NCBI RefSeq assembly: GCF_947495925.1
Contig: NZ_CANMAU010000004.1
Span: 62,001-126,000 of the forward strand
DNA: 64,000 bases
Direction: 5' to 3'
DNA from: an uncultured Algibacter sp.
Lineage (GTDB): Bacteria > Bacteroidota > Bacteroidia > Flavobacteriales > Flavobacteriaceae
The notes below the pieces were generated by a model that saw only the letters and a program-made list of their open reading frames with translations, was not told the DNA's origin and ran no database searches. A program made the position numbers and the translations under genes. Shown in pieces: positions 62,564 through 64,000 of this stretch; the stretch's first letter is position 1, and each line of letters begins with the position of its first letter.

Positions 62564-64000
62564 ATGAAAAATATACTGATCGAATTTAGAAAAACCTTGA
62601 TGGTTTTATTGGTACTGTTTTTTGGGGTGATGAGTTTTGGGCAGCCAAATACAATGATTTCTCATAAAGATAATAGTCAGTTAGTTAATGATTTAAGTGG
62701 GGTCAAGTGGACTATGAAAATGATGTTGCCAGGTGAGGGTGTTAAGATGGGTTTACCTCAATTACCACCTGAAGATATTGAAACACTAGTTTGGAACTAC
62801 GCTAAAGTCCCAGGTGATGTGTATACCGATTTATGGAAGGCTGGCGTAATTGATGATCCATATTTTGGTAGAAATAGTGTTAAAGCACAATGGGTGCAGC
62901 AATATGAATGGTGGTATTCAAAACAGTTTCATGTAAGTGAATCTGTAGATAACAAAGTTGTTAAAATCGTGTTTGAAGGTGTAGACTACGCTTGTGATGT
63001 TTGGTTGAATGGATATTTTTTGGGTAGACATGAAGGTGCTTTTTCTGGTTTCTCTTTTGATGTGACTGAGTATTTACGCATATCCTCGAAACGTCTAGAA
63101 AGTACCAATATGTTGATGATTAAATTAGACCCTCCACCTCGTGTAAATGCTTTGGTTGCTGGAAAAAAAACACCTTGGTTTGGGGATTATTGGAGAGATT
63201 TAGTGCCATTTGGGATTTTCAGACCTGTCAAAATGGTGTCATCGGGAAAAGTGCTTTTTGAAGATGCTTATGCTAATACTTCAATAAATAAAGATGGTTC
63301 TGCTGATGTTAAGTTGGAGCTGACCGTTGAGAATACAGAGGTCCAAAATAAAAACATGAATTTTATTGCAACTGTAGAGGGCAAGAATTTTTCTTCAGAC
63401 CTAAAAACAGTAAAGTTTTCGGCAGTTGTAAAGCCAGGAATTCATAAAATCGAACATAATATTCATATTAATAAACCCAAATTATGGTGGCCTTGGGATA
63501 TGGGGAAACCTAATTTATATGAAGCTCGAATTTCTTTAAAAGAAGGAGATGTCAATCATGATTTTAAGGAAATTACTTTTGGTATTCGAGAAGTGACTTC
63601 CAAATGGAATCCTGGGTTTAAAAAGGACGTGGATGTTAGTTTTCCTAGGTCTACATATATTAATGGAAAATTTCATTTTATTCGTTCCGCTTGCTGGGGA
63701 GGTCCACCAGATATTTTTGTGGGTCGTACATCTTTAGACGAATATAAAAAACTCATTGAACTTGCAAAAGGGGCTAATATGAATAATATAAGAATATTTG
63801 GTTGGCATCCTCCGGAAATTCCTGAGTTTTATCAGTACTGCGATGAAATGGGTATTACCGTTTGGCAAGATATTATACCATTAGGTACTGGTAATATTCC
63901 AAGTGATGAAGATCAATTAGTCGATATTTTTAACGAAGGTGTAAAAGTTATAAAAGAACGTAGAAACCACCCGTCTTTAATTATGATGGAAGGTGGAGAG
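62564..64000 (+). CDS. Secreted glycoside hydrolase family 2 enzyme (partial)
   Basis: The first 479 residues of a GH2 protein cut by the right edge. A signal peptide (LMVLLVLFFGVMSFGQ) is followed by a jelly-roll sugar-binding domain (IVFEGVDYACDVWLNG, then FLGRHEGAFSGFSFDVTEYL), an immunoglobulin-like domain (PKLWWPWDMGKPNLYEARIS) and the start of the TIM barrel (NIRIFGWHPPEIPEFY, YCDEMGITVWQDI). The last visible residues HPSLIMMEGGE lie where the acid/base glutamate is found, so the final Glu479 may be catalytic. The pattern is closest to beta-mannosidase or exo-glucosaminidase-like GH2 enzymes; the exact activity cannot be decided from a partial sequence. No SusCD genes are visible. Confidence 0.9.
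   Translation, partial: MKNILIEFRKTLMVLLVLFFGVMSFGQPNTMISHKDNSQLVNDLSGVKWTMKMMLPGEGVKMGLPQLPPEDIETLVWNYAKVPGDVYTDLWKAGVIDDPYFGRNSVKAQWVQQYEWWYSKQFHVSESVDNKVVKIVFEGVDYACDVWLNGYFLGRHEGAFSGFSFDVTEYLRISSKRLESTNMLMIKLDPPPRVNALVAGKKTPWFGDYWRDLVPFGIFRPVKMVSSGKVLFEDAYANTSINKDGSADVKLELTVENTEVQNKNMNFIATVEGKNFSSDLKTVKFSAVVKPGIHKIEHNIHINKPKLWWPWDMGKPNLYEARISLKEGDVNHDFKEITFGIREVTSKWNPGFKKDVDVSFPRSTYINGKFHFIRSACWGGPPDIFVGRTSLDEYKKLIELAKGANMNNIRIFGWHPPEIPEFYQYCDEMGITVWQDIIPLGTGNIPSDEDQLVDIFNEGVKVIKERRNHPSLIMMEGGE

Overview
The window is AT-rich chromosomal DNA from a member of the Bacteroidota, almost certainly a marine Flavobacteriaceae. Evidence: Bacteroidota -7 promoter boxes (TAnnTTTG) in front of many genes and no Shine-Dalgarno bias; a type IX secretion (T9SS) C-terminal sorting domain; gldI (gliding motility); a FecI/FecR/TonB-receptor trio with an STN domain; a fused SecDF; and many DUF families typical of flavobacteria. 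I cannot name the species. I found no rRNA, tRNA, CRISPR array, insertion sequence or prophage. It reads as core genome with several accessory islands.

Layout. 0-2 kb: an FMN-binding PNPOx-like gene (cut by the left edge) divergent from a MocR-type PLP-dependent regulator. 2-7.7 kb: an ECF sigma factor, a FecR anti-sigma factor and a TonB-dependent receptor, divergent from a lipoprotein built of five internal repeats. The fecR operon and the lipoprotein carry the same upstream motif, which suggests one regulon. 7.8-16.5 kb: housekeeping genes (ffh, folD, rluF, queE), a HerA/DUF853 ATPase and small membrane or lipoproteins. 16.8-24.2 kb: one giant secreted metalloprotease with ten FN3 repeats, two CUB domains and a T9SS tail. 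24.2-29.3 kb: a gatC-gatA-gatB operon in which GatB is fused in frame to a complete aspartyl-tRNA synthetase, with an atypical GatC. 29.5-40.3 kb: a porin, gyrB, a lipoprotein metalloprotease, a DUF6588 protein, mdh, a SecD-P1-like secreted protein and secDF.

40.4-53.5 kb: an outer-membrane and sulfatase island, all on the minus strand. It holds two arylsulfatases, a DUF3604 (PHP-like) lipoprotein, a DUF748 (AsmA-like) protein, two small outer-membrane transporter-like barrels, a DUF6515 protein and a DUF2092 protein. No glycoside hydrolase or SusCD pair is present, so the substrate is unclear. 53.6-57.7 kb: an envelope biogenesis operon (DHH phosphoesterase, gldI, a cyclophilin-FKBP double isomerase, lgt, DUF192). 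57.8-62.3 kb: ndk, a cold-shock protein, a dciA-like gene, a 2H phosphoesterase, recF, a TPR protein and ribH. 62.6 kb to the end: a secreted glycoside hydrolase family 2 enzyme, cut by the right edge.

The strongest leads are the GatB-AspRS fusion with its reduced GatC (a candidate covalent transamidosome), the shared ECF-type motif in the FecIR divergon, the sulfatase/DUF3604/DUF748 island, the SecD-P1-like protein next to SecDF, the intrinsic terminator inside the gyrB leader, and several promoters only 4-6 nt from the start codon (leaderless candidates).
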